A stretch of 64,000 nt of DNA, taken from the NCBI RefSeq assembly GCF_000224145.3, contig NC_020173.2, positions 534,943 through 598,942 on the forward strand, given 5' to 3'. Under the pieces are notes generated by a model that saw only the letters and a program-made list of their open reading frames with translations, was not told the DNA's origin and searched no databases. Positions 1-63,996 of this stretch are shown here, piece after piece (within the stretch, counting starts at the first letter, position 1; each line of letters opens with the position of its first letter). Source of the stretch: Ciona intestinalis (Eukaryota; Chordata; Ascidiacea; Phlebobranchia; Cionidae). A program made the translations under genes and the position numbers.

Positions 1-214
1 GGTGTTGTTGCTGGAGGTGTTGTTATTGGTGTTGTTTCTTCAGTTGTTGTTGTCGTTGGTGTTGTTGCTGAAGTTGTTGGCGTTGGTATGTTTACTGTCG
101 ACGTTTTCGATTTCGATGTGATTGTTTTTGGTGTAGTAGATTTTGATACCGTTGTTTTCTTGACGGTCGTTGTACTTTTAACTGGTGTTTTTAGCGTTGT
201 TGATTTAGTAGTGA
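1..214 (-). repeat. Thr-rich low-complexity coding tract in CAP gene exon 7
   Basis: Minus-strand codons are dominated by ACA, ACT and ACG (Thr) with Lys, Ser and Pro. The acceptor is at 215-217. The first half is KxTT-like and basic; the second half is TTP-like. It reads open to the window edge. On the plus strand the same bases look like an imperfect GTTGTT repeat. Confidence 0.8.
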
Positions 215-3200
215 CTGCAAAATCAAGGTATTTTTTTAGTTTGTCTATGATGGTAACGAGATTCGACCAGTCAAAATATTTTTATTGGGCGGGTACATGA
301 AGTGTCAAATCCAGGATAAGAACCACTTGGTGTTTTAAAACGTTATTACAGCGGCAATTGAAGAGATATGTGTGCCGCAAAAAAGCTCAATCCATGGCTG
401 ATGATTTCATTTAATACGTGCTTGGGTCGAACGCAAATTGAAAGACATGTTTGCATAGGTGTTTCAAGTTTAAAAATAAAAAGGTCCTTGAAAAACCGAA
501 GTTTTTAAACCATAAGTTCAGTCTCCAGACATCCGGGTAGGATATTTTTATGAGACCTTAGCGGTTTTTAAATACGGCAACAAATTATACATTACACTCG
601 TAGTCTAACGAAAGTATTTATATAAGTCGACAATAAGTAGCACAAGTAGTAGGCTGTATATGGTCTTACCAATCAACTTGCTTTCTACGCACAAGCCTTC
701 GTTGCACACAAGATCTGAATCACACTTTGAACAACGTGTGCCTTCAATGTAAGGTCTCTGTGCTACAGGGCCATTCCTTGTGAATGTGCTATTACCATGA
801 AATGTAATTTGAATGAATGAATGAATGTAACTTACTTATCCTCGCGTGGCCGGAAAACGACAGTCGTTATGACACGGGTTTTAACACCTCGTGCCAGCTT
901 ACGAGTTACCATGTATGTTACTTTGTAGGTGATTATTATTTTTTTATGTATGGCTGATAATTTGGACAACCCATTAGTGACAACTGGGTTGGAGCAATTG
1001 CCCAAGGACACATACGCCCACAATGGTAGCAGCGACGAGCCTTGTACCCACTACCTCTGGGTTATAGGCAGGCGCGCTAACCACTATGCCCCGGCGCCGG
1101 ACTTTACAAATTCATTTATGTTTATCGCTAACCTAATTCATATACTTACAGTACATTTCCAGCATAGCCATAGTTGCAAATCACAATTATTCCGGGGGCA
1201 AATAACATTTCAATATTCCTGAAGTAAAAAGGTTAACAGATTTTACAGTAGGGTGGGGAAAGATGGGACCTATTTTAACTCTATTTTTTGTCCTATTTAG
1301 TAGTAAACAAAGAACATTCAAATAAATATAAAACTATATCCTTACGACTCCCATAGAACGGTGTTAATTGTTTAAAACACGATCAGGATATTTAGACATT
1401 ATGTGCTAAAGGTGTTCCATCTTGCCCCACTCTACTATAAATTTGGGTAAGGAAAGATGGCGCACCTTTACATTCTATTTTTCCGTCGCAATTGATAGTA
1501 AACAAAGAAAATTCAAAGGGTTATAACAGCGTATTCCTGCGACTCCCATAGACCGTTATAACTGTTTAAAACACAATCAGAATATTTAGATATTAGGTGC
1601 TAAAGGTATTCCATCTTCCCCCAACCTACTATAATTTAAATTAACGGAAATGATGACTATATTCATAACACATGTATGCTGCATGACCAAATAATGCATG
1701 TATATGCCTAACTTATTTATCTTGCAGTGGCAGATCAATGACAGTTGTTATAGCGTAAAACAATACGTACGAGCATTTTGCTACAGCACATCCGAGTTTG
1801 AAGCTTTTTGCCCAAACCAATTGCGTGTAATGACCACAAATACTTTTATCACGGCAACTATTGTCCTTGTACATGTACGATTCCACCTGTAAAACGCCAC
1901 AAGTTAATTCAGGAAATATTAAAACATGTATTCTATTTTAGCTTATAAAAGTTGTCATGGAACGCTGTTCGGTTATTAAGAAAATGCATTTTAGCGTTGC
2001 AAAAATAAAGACATGGTTTTCGCAACATACACGTCGTGCCCGCTTACGAGTTTCCCCGTTCATACAACTTTTTACATAATTACTCTTTCTGTGTGACTGA
2101 CAATTATTTTAGACATTCCATTAGTGACCACTAGGTTGAAGCAACCGTCGTTAAAGTGTATTTCACAGATACACATACTCCCACGATGTCAGCAGTGAAG
2201 AACCGCCCTGAACGTGAGTATAGAATAGATCGAAAAGTAACAAAAATGCAAAGTTTGCATTCTGCAGTAGACGTAAGGAGTAGGAATAGAAAAATGTTTT
2301 AGTTACATTTATATTTTATGGTTTCATATGTACAGCGCAGTTTACTTTGTTTAACTTATTGATAAGAATACTATGGGAAATACATGTTGAACACTCATCG
2401 AACATGGGTGCGATGAAACCAATGTGATTTTTGCAACAGGATACACTTTCAAAATGGGCCCATCACGCGTCTCTCATACAAAGACGCAAAACACACGGGT
2501 TGTCTGCGGTGCCTTTTAACGTTTCAATCACCATCGTATATATCAACTTTCCACTTTAGATACAATTCAGCAGTCAACATGAGCATCCATATAAATTACC
2601 TCAGAGTGCCAACTTTTCGTTGTTTCGTTAATGACTTTGTCCACATTTTTTCCACTCCCAACATAAATGTTTTCACCCACTTGAGGAAATTGAGGAATTT
2701 TAGATTTTCTGTTGCTGTGTTCGAAGGTACATTTCCTAAAATACAAGTTAGGTTAATATATTATAGCCTCTATTGTATAACGTTTATGTTAAATGACTTT
2801 GCACCCATAAGTTAAAACAAAAATACTACCGTGTTACATTTGTACAATGACCATGATTATGTAATGTATTTATCTTGTCTTTTTACGCACACTTTTCTTT
2901 CAATTAAAAAGTACTGTGAGTAAGATGGGATACATTTAGCACATAACATCCAAATACCCTGATTGTGTTTTAAACAATTAATAACAACTGTCTATGGAAG
3001 TCGCGAGGATACAGTTTATAAACTTTTGAATGAACTTTGTTTACTACCAAATGGGACGAGAAAATAGAATGAAAAGGTGTCCCATTTTCCCCACCCTACT
3101 ACATTAAAATGAATTAAATATTTGTAATCCACTGTGAGTTGCTTTTTATAAGGTTAAACAGCAATAGTTTTGGTCCAATAACTCTTTCAATTATGTTATG

Positions 3201-4847
3201 CTTAGCGTGTTATAACTAATATATCGTTTTGAATGAATCAATGTACCTTATTTATTCTTTCGTGGCGGGGTAGCGACAGTCAATGTAACACGGGTGTTTG
3301 ATATGCAACTTTTTGGGTTATTATTTATTAGATTAGTAGGTTGGGGAAAGATGGGACACATTTTTATTCTATTTTCTCGTCCCATTTGGTAGTAAACAAA
3401 GAACATTCAAAGAGTTATAATTTGTATCATCGCGACTCCCATGGACCGTTGTTAATTGTTTAAAACACGATCAGGTTATCCGGATGGTATAAAACCTAAA
3501 TTAAAGGCGTCCCATCCTGCCCTAGAGTAATCCTTTTTTAATATGTGGCCGACACTTTGGACAACCCACTGAGTTGGAGCAATTATCATGTCTTGCTTAA
3601 GGACACATAAGCTCCCAATGGTAGTTACACCCATTAACAAATGAGTTTGATATATGAATGAATGAACGAATGAATGTAACTTACTTTATCCTCGCGTGGC
3701 CGGAAAACGACAGTCGTTATCACACGGGTTTAATACCTCGTGTCAGCTTACGATTTAACATGTATGTTACTTTGTGGGTGATTACTTTTTGGGGATTNNN
3801 NNNNNNNNNNNNNNNNNNNNNNNNNNNNNNNNNNNNNNNNNNNNNNNTAATTTGGACAACCCATTAGTGACCACTGGGTTGGAGCAACTGTCGTTAAGGT
3901 TCTTGCCCAAGGACACATACGCCCACAATGGTAGCAGCGTCGAGCCTTGACCCGATTACCTAATGGTTACAGGCGCGCTAACCACTATACCACGGCGCCG
4001 GACAAAATGTGCAGATGTACTAACCACTGTGACATGGCGCCGGTTAGTTTTGCTGCTATTTTGTACCTCTTCGCTTTGTTAATTAAATAAACTTTGTTAT
4101 TGTAATCTAAGGCATTTATAAAAATTAATGTTTAAAATATGATTTGGACAGGTTCGCCGCATTGTGGTAAAGTCTAGTACGGTTGTCTCCTCAAAGAGTA
4201 TACCGAATGATTAAAAAATTAGATATTTGGGATGCAAAAGGAATACAAATATATATTACTTAGCGTGCATTTCCGCAAGGTCCTGCAGTTCACTATCCCA
4301 ACTTATTCCACGCATGTCAGCAGCCGGAGGGTTGGTTTGGCGTCTGTAGTTATTGTGTTCATCCACGAATACATTTTGTTGCGAACGCGTCAAATCAAAA
4401 ACTGTAGAAAGTTACAATTTAACTTGAATTAAGACAAACCTTCTTGCCTTTGTTATATATAGCTAAAATAACACAATTTTCATTTATCTTTTTTAAATAC
4501 AGTAGTGAAAATCAAGTTAATTAACACAACAATAAAAGCATCTGATGACAGCTTGACTGCTAAACACGCATTAACAGTATAAGATGACTATATGCTAGTA
4601 GTGGGCCATGTTGGGCAACTCAAGTTAGCATAAAACTTTTAACAGAACTGTCGGTAAGTTTACCAGCCGTGCCGGATTTTGACTACTAAAACTAACATTG
4701 GTAAAATAACAACACATCAAAATTAGTAGGCCACTTTATAAAACCTTAGCTTGGTGCAGTTTAAACCTACTTACCGATTCCGTTTTCGGCTGCTCCGCAT
4801 ACCACTACTGCTACCAAAAGCAATATCCCAAGTTCAAGCAACTTCAT
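1..4847 (-). CDS. Secreted CAP-superfamily protein with Thr-rich tail (5' seven exons, 3' end outside window)
   Basis: Seven exons join in phase: 4775-4847, 4260-4401, 2600-2735, 1771-1886, 1150-1218, 670-776 and 1-214 (continues beyond base 1). Exon 1 starts MKLLELGILLLVAVVVCGAA, a clear signal peptide, so the product is secreted. Exons 2-5 form a CAP domain: DEHNNYR and GENIYVGS supply the conserved His and Glu, WHSEVESY the second Glu, and CGHYTQLVWAKS matches the CAP signature 1, followed by VICNYGYAGNV (near-match to signature 2). Exon 6 encodes a short Cys-rich hinge (RPYIEGTRCSKC, CNEGLC). Exon 7 is Thr/Lys/Pro-rich with runs such as TTSATTPTTTTTEETTP, typical of an O-glycosylated mucin-like stalk. 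Donors are all GT; exon 4 uses GTACGT, which is the only choice that keeps phase with exon 5. The family includes CRISP, GLIPR1 and venom antigen 5 proteins; the exact role cannot be told from sequence. Confidence 0.92.
215..669. other. Intron 6 of the CAP gene, nothing recognised
   Basis: The intron is 455 bases long, bounded by a GTAAGA donor at 664-669 and an AG acceptor beside 214. No repeat family or open frame stands out. Confidence 0.6.
811..1100 (-). mobile_element. tRNA-derived SINE, full length (copy a)
   Basis: Read on the minus strand it starts with a tRNA-like head carrying an A-box-like TAGTGGTTAGCGC and a B-box-like stretch near GGGTACAAGGC. A body shared with the other copies follows, and it ends in (ATTC)n at 811-829. 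It lies in the intron between CAP exons 5 and 6, in the same orientation as the gene, with its tail about 35 bases upstream of the exon 6 acceptor. Confidence 0.85.
1247..1437. mobile_element. MITE-like element m1
   Basis: Terminal inverted repeats: left GTAGGGTGGGGAAAGATGGG, right ending CATCTTGCCCCACTCTAC. The interior motif GTAGTAAACAAAGAACATTC recurs in the other copies. It has no coding capacity and lies in an intron of the CAP gene. Confidence 0.8.
1443..1632. mobile_element. MITE-like element m2, adjacent to m1
   Basis: Same family and orientation as the preceding copy, with slightly more decayed ends (TTGGGTAAGGAAAGATGG to CATCTTCCCCCAACCTACTA). Only a few bases separate it from m1. 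Confidence 0.75.
2005..2215 (-). mobile_element. Degraded SINE remnant (copy g)
   Basis: Matches the SINE body: plus-strand landmarks are CGTGCCCGCTTACGAGTT, CCATTAGTGACCACTAGGTT and a trailing ACATACTCCCACGATG. The tRNA-like head and ATTC tail are missing. It lies in the intron between CAP exons 3 and 4. Confidence 0.6.
2912..3104. mobile_element. MITE-like element m3
   Basis: Opposite orientation to m1 and m2. It contains GACGAGAAAATAGAATGAAA and ends GTCCCATTTTCCCCACCC. It lies in the large intron between CAP exons 2 and 3. Confidence 0.75.
3231..3640 (-). mobile_element. SINE (copy b) split by an inserted MITE
   Basis: The left part, 3231 to about 3334, has the SINE tail and body (a TGAATGAATCAATGTA start, then CGTGGCGGGGTAGCGACAG). 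The right part, about 3527-3640, resumes with TATGTGGCCGACACTTTGG and GACAACCCACTGAGTTGG. A MITE copy (m4) sits between them. The tRNA-like head is missing on the right. Confidence 0.7.
3335..3526. mobile_element. MITE-like element m4, nested in SINE copy b
   Basis: The left end reads TAGTAGGTTGGGGAAAGATG and the right end is near CGTCCCATCCTGCCCTAGAG. The interior carries CCCATTTGGTAGTAAACAAA. It interrupts the T-rich stretch of the SINE body. Confidence 0.75.
3653..4001 (-). mobile_element. SINE (copy c), interrupted by an assembly gap
   Basis: A (GAAT)n tail lies at about 3655-3680. The body follows, and the tRNA-like head ends with AACCACTATACCACGGCGCC at the right. Fifty N bases at 3798-3847 replace part of the middle. 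A second, partial head (CTAACCACTGTGACATGGCG) follows at 4018-4044. Confidence 0.8.
3798..3847. other. Assembly gap of 50 N
   Basis: An unbroken run of 50 N inside a SINE copy. It probably reflects failure to assemble a repeat, so the real length is unknown. Confidence 0.98.
4775..4847 (-). CDS. CAP gene exon 1: signal peptide
   Basis: The ATG is at 4845-4847. It encodes 24 residues plus one base, with hydrophobic core LGILLLVAVVV followed by small residues CGAA (likely signal peptidase region), then a GTAAGTAGG donor at 4766-4774. No upstream in-frame coding is apparent and a TATA box sits at a fitting distance, which supports this start. Confidence 0.92.
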
Positions 4848-4931
4848 CGTTCAATTTCAATTGAATAAACTACTCAAGTCTCGCTGATGCTTTTAAACCC
4901 AGTGAACGCCAGAAAAAGGGAATCGCCCACG

Positions 4932-4939
4932 TATTTATA
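4932..4939 (-). promoter_or_regulatory. TATA box of the CAP gene
   Basis: TATAAATA on the minus strand, 85 bases upstream of the ATG. A start site about 30 bases downstream would leave a 5' leader of some 55 bases. A weaker TTTAAAAG lies closer to the ATG. Confidence 0.65.
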
Positions 4940-5339
4940 AACTTGGTGTGTCAGTTTTCGCTTTGTGTTTCTGAATAAGCAAGTCACAGTTTGTGTACAT
5001 TTTCGGCTTTAACAATATTCGGAAATTCGACGAAAGGGTTTTACATGCGAATTATTGCACAGGACTCAGCAGAAATATGTCGAAAATATATACGGACAGC
5101 AATAATTAAGGCAACGTGGACCCCAGTATTAATACGTTCTGCTGGTAAGTTGAAATATACAACTGACTGGATTGTTACTATAACATGTACGTTAAAAACA
5201 CAAAGAAAATAAATAACAGCAATAAAAATCAAGATATATCATGAATGGGACGAAATTGAAAGATAAAAGTTACCAAACAAATTGTAAAAGTGTTGACCAC
5301 TTGAATAAATGTGTGAATCAGGGTGGCACTAAATGGTGT

Positions 5340-5345
5340 TTTATT
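5340..5345 (-). other. Poly(A) signal of AP1AR
   Basis: AATAAA on the minus strand, 115 bases past the TGA at 5460-5462; it is a plausible cleavage signal. Confidence 0.55.
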
Positions 5346-5459
5346 TCTATCAAGGCATCACTGAGAATGAAGTATATGTAAATACTGCTTCCATTGCCAT
5401 ACAAAATGAATGAACAAACTGCTTCAATGTGGGGTAAGATGGAATATAAGGCACTTGTA

Positions 5460-8400
5460 TCAACCTTGTACGAACTCTCCCATCATATCTTCTTCATCAT
5501 CAGTTATACTAAACATACGCTCAGCTTCCATACTTCTGTCAGGTGACCTGGAATATTGTTGCAATTTATTTAAACACAAATGTGAAGTGTCAGAATCCCT
5601 CCAACCCCATTCCAAGTCTTTCTCAAATGCTTAGTTGAATTACAACTGCATAAAACTTAATCAAACAAGTGAATTTGCTCAAATTTATATTAATCAAATA
5701 CAGTGAAAATATTTACATGAAACTCAAAATTAAAAAAAATCACCCTCATAAGATTCCATGTACACAAATACATACCTTGATATTGTAGCCGATAGATTGG
5801 GCTTGTTAATACTTGTATTAGCATTTCCCACAGGTTCTAATCGTTTCCCAGGTATATCTTCAACATGAGCATCACCATCCAAACCTGCATGTAATAAACA
5901 ATGCATCAAATATGAATCTAAATAATATTGTATTCCTTGAAGGAATAAACATAATCAATTTGACAAAGAACAGTGGTATAGACTACTTGCTTTATAACCA
6001 AGGAATATTAGATTCAATGCCCGTCACTAATATTATTATTGGAGTCTGTCACACGAGGATTAAACTATATTCATTTAAATTTATTAACACTAAACCTAGC
6101 ATAGGTGTCTTATTTTTGTCAAATACCTAAACATATACCAAGCTGTATTCATAGACCAATGGATCTTTTTATTTCATTATTTATCAAAATATAATTCTGC
6201 AATTACAGAAAACTAGACCAGGGTATTAAATGTGATCTATCTATTAAATCTCCAGTGCAAATTAAACACATCTTGGTGAGATCAAATTTCCAACCTGTTG
6301 TATATTTATCCCATTCTAAATCCTCTTTATTGGATGTTGATATTTCATGAGCAAGGAAGTCCTCTTCACTTGACATCCCGTCTCCTCCTCGATCTATGGA
6401 TGAAAGATGATCTGCATCTGGTTTAACATCCAACTGTTTATCTGTGAAAGCAGATGATAAAAAGACATCATCCCAAGTGAATATAAGGAATTCCAACATT
6501 GGAAATCTATTCTCAAAGTTTTATAAGATATTGCTTTTTGCATTTTGCAACCAGGGCTTATATTTACTCGAGGTGTTCTAGAAGTTTTGGATAATAAAGA
6601 GGAATCAGCAAATTTTCAAATGTTACATCACATATTATTTTTCAAATATATTATGCTGTATTTGAAAGTGCCTTATCCTGGGAAAGTGCTACTATAAATG
6701 ACACTACCTTACTGTAAAATAGGTTAGCACAGTCACAGTATGCATGCTAAAACAAAATATATAGATCGAAGTAAGCTTAATAAACCAGTCAACATCTTAG
6801 TTTATAAGCTGGTAACCCCTATCAAGGAATCTCCTGAAACTACATTTTGTATAGGTTTTCTGCCGAACCGATAGATTTTAAGGCTTACTCTCAACGAATC
6901 GCAGTGAGATCAATGCTTTAGTATAATGATAACGGGACCCCAATATTACCATAGTGCCTATCTTTACAATATAACGTATCATAACCTTTTAGAAGTTATG
7001 CACATATAAACACCAAGCAACGACAAGATTAAAAATGGTCATAAATTAAGTTTGAAAAGATAAATAAACCACCTAAGTTATTGTTAGCATATTGGTGACG
7101 GAATGCATTAGAACGAGATTGAACTTCTTTCAAAAAATCTTCAAAATCATCTTCAACTTCATCCCTGTATATGTTAAGAGGGTTTATGACAATGTTAATT
7201 TTGTACCTTTTGCTTAAGGTTAGCAAATGTTTAAGTTCATACCTTCAATATGTTGAGTTTTTAATAAAATGAAAGTTTTTGTATTACTGTTGAATACAGT
7301 GCTACACTTTCAGCATAACGTTATATGACACTTTTATTACATGCAAGTGATAGTTAGTAACATTCTAACATCAACTGTGTTATTCAACAAATTATAATAC
7401 ATTAATTCCTATTATGTTTATCATTACTTTACATGCTTGTANNTTGCATACGACCAAAACAATTCTATTCATTCAACATTATGACTCATAATTTGCTTAC
7501 AGTGTTAAGCTACGTCTATTTGATGATTGTCCGACTGTGCTTGCCAGATCTGCTGACTGCTCCTAAAATAAAACAACTTATTATTGATGTTATCATGGAT
7601 TCATGGTTTAAACATAAGTGAGCTAAGATTAAATAAAACAAAAACTGAACTTCCTTAAAATTCAAGAGCATCCACAATATCACTAAACACCTGCAAAAAG
7701 CAATTTTGCATTTTACTACCATTTTTATATTTTTAAAACTGTTTAAATAGTTTAGGTTTTACTTTTGCAGAGAATTTTTTTTCAAGTTTGACTTACTCTC
7801 AGTGAGAGTGTAATGGAGGCCGCACGAGCTGCTTCCTTCTGTGCTTCATGATAAGCTTCTTCCTCTACACGAATCAAATCTTCTTCTTCAAACATCTGGA
7901 GGGAAAAAGACACATCATGTTGGCACACATTATTTCAAATAGGCTCCAAGCCTCCAAATATACAGTATTATCTTACTGTTATATAGGTCACACCAATTTG
8001 TCAAATAAGGGTGACACAGAAAAAAATAGGTTTTAGTAGAAGAAGATACATTTAATTTGTGAAGTAATTATATGATATATAAAATAGTCATGGAATAAGG
8101 AATATCATAATATTCTTACAAAAAAACGCCTAAAATATACATTCATGATATTTAAATGCTCTTATCTTTTGGATAACACAGATGCTCTTTAGTTCATATG
8201 CAATGTTATTACTTTAAATTGATGTATTATCACAGATTTGTTTGTTACTATGGGTTTGTTTATCCAGAATATAACATAAGGTACCATAATCCATTCCAGT
8301 ATTCCAGAACATGCATATCCATGTTAGGCACTTATGTTAATGTCCTAACAATCTTAATAAATGTTGTAACAATACCTTCTTATCAATTTGTTCATCAATT

Positions 8401-9721
8401 TTTCTTTGTTCTTCCAGGATTTTGTCATATTGTCGTTTCACCAACATTTCCCTTTCCTCCCTTGTTATGGAACTGCAACAAAACATGAAAACCATGCAAG
8501 ATATTGGTATTTACTATAATATGTTTTAAACTGTATGTATATAATTAAGGTAAACCATCACATGCATATCCATCTCGGACCTACCCATGCTGTTGGATTA
8601 TAAATTTAGTTTTGATTGGAAAAAGTTTAAATGATAAAACAACTTAATTTCAGAAATCAATCAAAACAGAAAATAAATTGTTAGTTTGCCAGGTAAAAAA
8701 CTTATTGCTGTAAAAGAAATATATATTATAATCCTTCAGTTGAAAAATCTCCAAAACCCATTCCATACATTCAAGCATGCTTAATTTTTCTACTCATTTT
8801 ATTAATGACTACAGTGACTGTGTGTTAGGTTAAGAGTCGTGCTTTATAATTATTACTTTTCTGTATATTATCTTGTCTTAACAAACAATGACCGTCATTT
8901 TGCTCTTAATTCCCATCTTCTTTTTGTTTTAATTAATATGTTAATATAATTAAAGCAATAAATAAAATTATATACATATTATTATATGTAACTATAATAT
9001 GTAACATATATAATGTTATTTTACCATATATAATGTTATTAAACTCAAATCATCAACAAAACGCAAGAATAATATTGAAGTGATGTTTAAAATCAACAGC
9101 CTATTTTTCATCATTCGGTACAAAAAGTAAATCAGTTTCAGTATAAACTATAACTCATGCATAGAGCTCCATGTTAGTAATTCACTACAGGCAGATGAGT
9201 TGCACGCATATCAATCAACCATTAAACACATACGGAGAATCAGTCCCATAGTTTGGCCTTTCATCATCGTCAAACACCAAATTTTCAAATTCAACCCCAA
9301 GATGACGAGACTCATCGTCTTTGTATTTCACCAAGTATTTCAAACTGGAATTGGATTAAAGTAGAACTATATGTGACTTGCATACATTGAAAATACTAGG
9401 CTACAAGACTTTCATTAAAATTGGTAAATATTGTATTATCCTGCCCACATTAAAACCTTGCATGAACTGCACATATACAATGACAATGTACAGCTCTTAA
9501 GCATCTGAATGCGGTAACTTCTGTATACCAGCGTTCAGCAACACAGCAAAAAGTAATGATAGGAATTGTTTTTATGGCCTAACTTTGAATTTGTCACTGA
9601 AGCATTTTATTAATGGTAATTTGCATTGAACATTTTATAAATTATTATAATAACAAGAGTACCGTCTTTTCCTTTGTCTGCTTCCGAACAGCATGCCCAG
9701 ACAGCCAAGACATTGATTCAT
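5460..9721 (-). CDS. AP1AR: AP-1 complex-associated regulatory protein (gadkin / gamma1-BAR) orthologue
   Basis: Nine exons join in phase to 287 residues: 9663-9721, 9234-9344, 8376-8472, 7797-7895, 7501-7562, 7073-7164, 6295-6441, 5776-5884 and 5460-5547. From memory, human AP1AR is about 300 residues and shares the same order of motifs. Here these are a Cys-containing N-terminus (MNQCLGCLGMLFG), GVEFENLVFDDD, a charged helix (REEREMLVKRQYDKILEEQ), EEEAYHEAQKEAARAA, an acidic-Phe segment DDFEDFLKEVQS and LEWDKY. In mammals the protein links AP-1 and kinesin-1 on endosomal and trans-Golgi membranes and is held there by N-terminal palmitoylation. The Cys at residues 4 and 7 fit that, but the N-terminal Gly of the mammalian protein is absent. 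The acidic-Phe segment resembles gamma-ear binding motifs. The start is chosen because exon 1 ends in phase with exon 2 and its Cys pattern matches. It is in tandem with, but not fused to, its neighbours. Confidence 0.9.
7442..7443. other. Two ambiguous bases (NN)
   Basis: They lie in an AP1AR intron, clear of the exon ending at 7501. Confidence 0.98.
9663..9721 (-). CDS. AP1AR: AP1AR exon 1
   Basis: Encodes MNQCLGCLGMLFGSRQRKR plus two bases, then a GTACTC donor. The phase (2) matches exon 2 at 9344. A Cys-rich, then basic N-terminus is what the family shows. The opposite strand carries a longer open frame here, which I judge to be its shadow. Confidence 0.75.
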
Positions 9722-10159
9722 TATTAGACGTTCAAGAAGAAAATTTCGGTGGTGTTGGAGTTCTTGAACACCAATTATTCAAAATGACTGATTGTTCAGA
9801 AAACAAACAGCTCTAGTTTATGTAATTATTTGCAATACATATATAACTTTGGATTCTACTATAAAAGTATCAAATAATGATTCGTTCAAACAATGACAAC
9901 TGAATGGTTGCCATAAACAAATATATGCAAAGTTTATTGCAGAATGCATAAGAAACAAAGTATTTACAATTTATTTACATCGCAATCATAGTTTAATCAC
10001 ATTACTACAATATTCTATTCCTGACCCAACGAGTAATTACAAACCGAAGTAAACCTTGTACATACACGTAAGGGCTAAATATAAACAAACGTCTTCTGCC
10101 TCAACCACAACTCAAATGACGCTGTGTTGTGTTGGTCAGCTGACCCCTTTGACAAATGA

Positions 10160-10167
10160 TGACGTCA
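10160..10167. promoter_or_regulatory. CRE/ATF-like palindrome TGACGTCA
   Basis: A perfect TGACGTCA about 440 bases upstream of the AP1AR ATG, within the only non-repeat part of this spacer. Function is inferred from sequence alone. Confidence 0.35.
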
Positions 10168-10261
10168 GGAAAAAGAAAAAAAGCTAGAACATAAACATCA
10201 CATACATCTAGCTGATTTTAGGGGAGTATCCTTTAGAATCTCTTTGCTTTACCAGATAAAC

Positions 10262-10416
10262 CTAATTTCCTGATCTCGTTATAAACAATTAACAACGGTC
10301 TATACTCTATGTAGTCGTGGCGATACAGTTTTAAAATTATTTGAATGATCTTTGTTTACTACCCAGTGGGACGTAAACACAGAATGAAAGTTGTTTCATC
10401 TTACCCCACCCTAATA
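10262..10416. mobile_element. MITE-like element m5, partial
   Basis: The right end (CATCTTACCCCACCCTAATA) and the interior (TTTGTTTACTACCCAGTGGG) are recognisable, but the left end is decayed. It lies between AP1AR and the giant gene. Confidence 0.6.
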
Positions 10417-10460
10417 TAATATACTGTTACCGAACAAACTGCAAAAATGAAACACAACGA

Positions 10461-10479
10461 TTTATTATATTCATTTATT
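10461..10479 (-). other. Two poly(A) signals of the giant gene
   Basis: AATAAA occurs on the minus strand at 10474-10479 and at 10461-10466, about 145-160 bases past the stop codon. Confidence 0.5.
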
Positions 10480-10621
10480 GATATCAGTGCTGCGTTAGTA
10501 ATAGCCAACATAACATATTTACAAAGAAAACAATTTCAAGGTTGGCAATGCGAGTAGTAAAATAGGCCATGATCGAAATCAATAACCGCCGTTATGTAAT
10601 TTCATATTTAGAATAAATTGC

Positions 10622-63918
<53,297 letters not shown>

Positions 63919-63996
63919 CTGGAACAATAAAAAATAATTTAGATTTGGGAATTTTTAATTTAAAACTAGATCAAATGTTTGTTTTTTAAAACAAAC

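Larger units (their letters stand above)
4848..5459. other. Spacer between the AP1AR 3' end and the CAP gene start
   Basis: Holds the CAP promoter at its left end and the AP1AR 3' untranslated region at its right end. The short open frames here have no family match and look like chance. Confidence 0.6.
9722..10621. other. Spacer between the giant gene 3' end and AP1AR
   Basis: Contains the AP1AR upstream region (including a CRE-like palindrome), a MITE copy and the 3' untranslated region of the giant gene. No coding exon was found. Confidence 0.6.

Noticed and set aside
88..300. Plus-strand 70-residue Val/Phe-rich open frame
   Set aside because: It is the antisense of the Thr-rich exon of the CAP gene; the composition is explained by that strand.
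811..4044. tRNA-like heads as functional tRNA genes
   Set aside because: The A-box and B-box-like parts are fused to a shared non-tRNA body and ATTC tail, and occur in several copies, which fits a SINE.
9613..9816. Plus-strand 67-residue open frame, considered as the last exon of a plus-strand gene
   Set aside because: It is antisense to AP1AR exon 1, has no partner exons in phase and shows no family motif.
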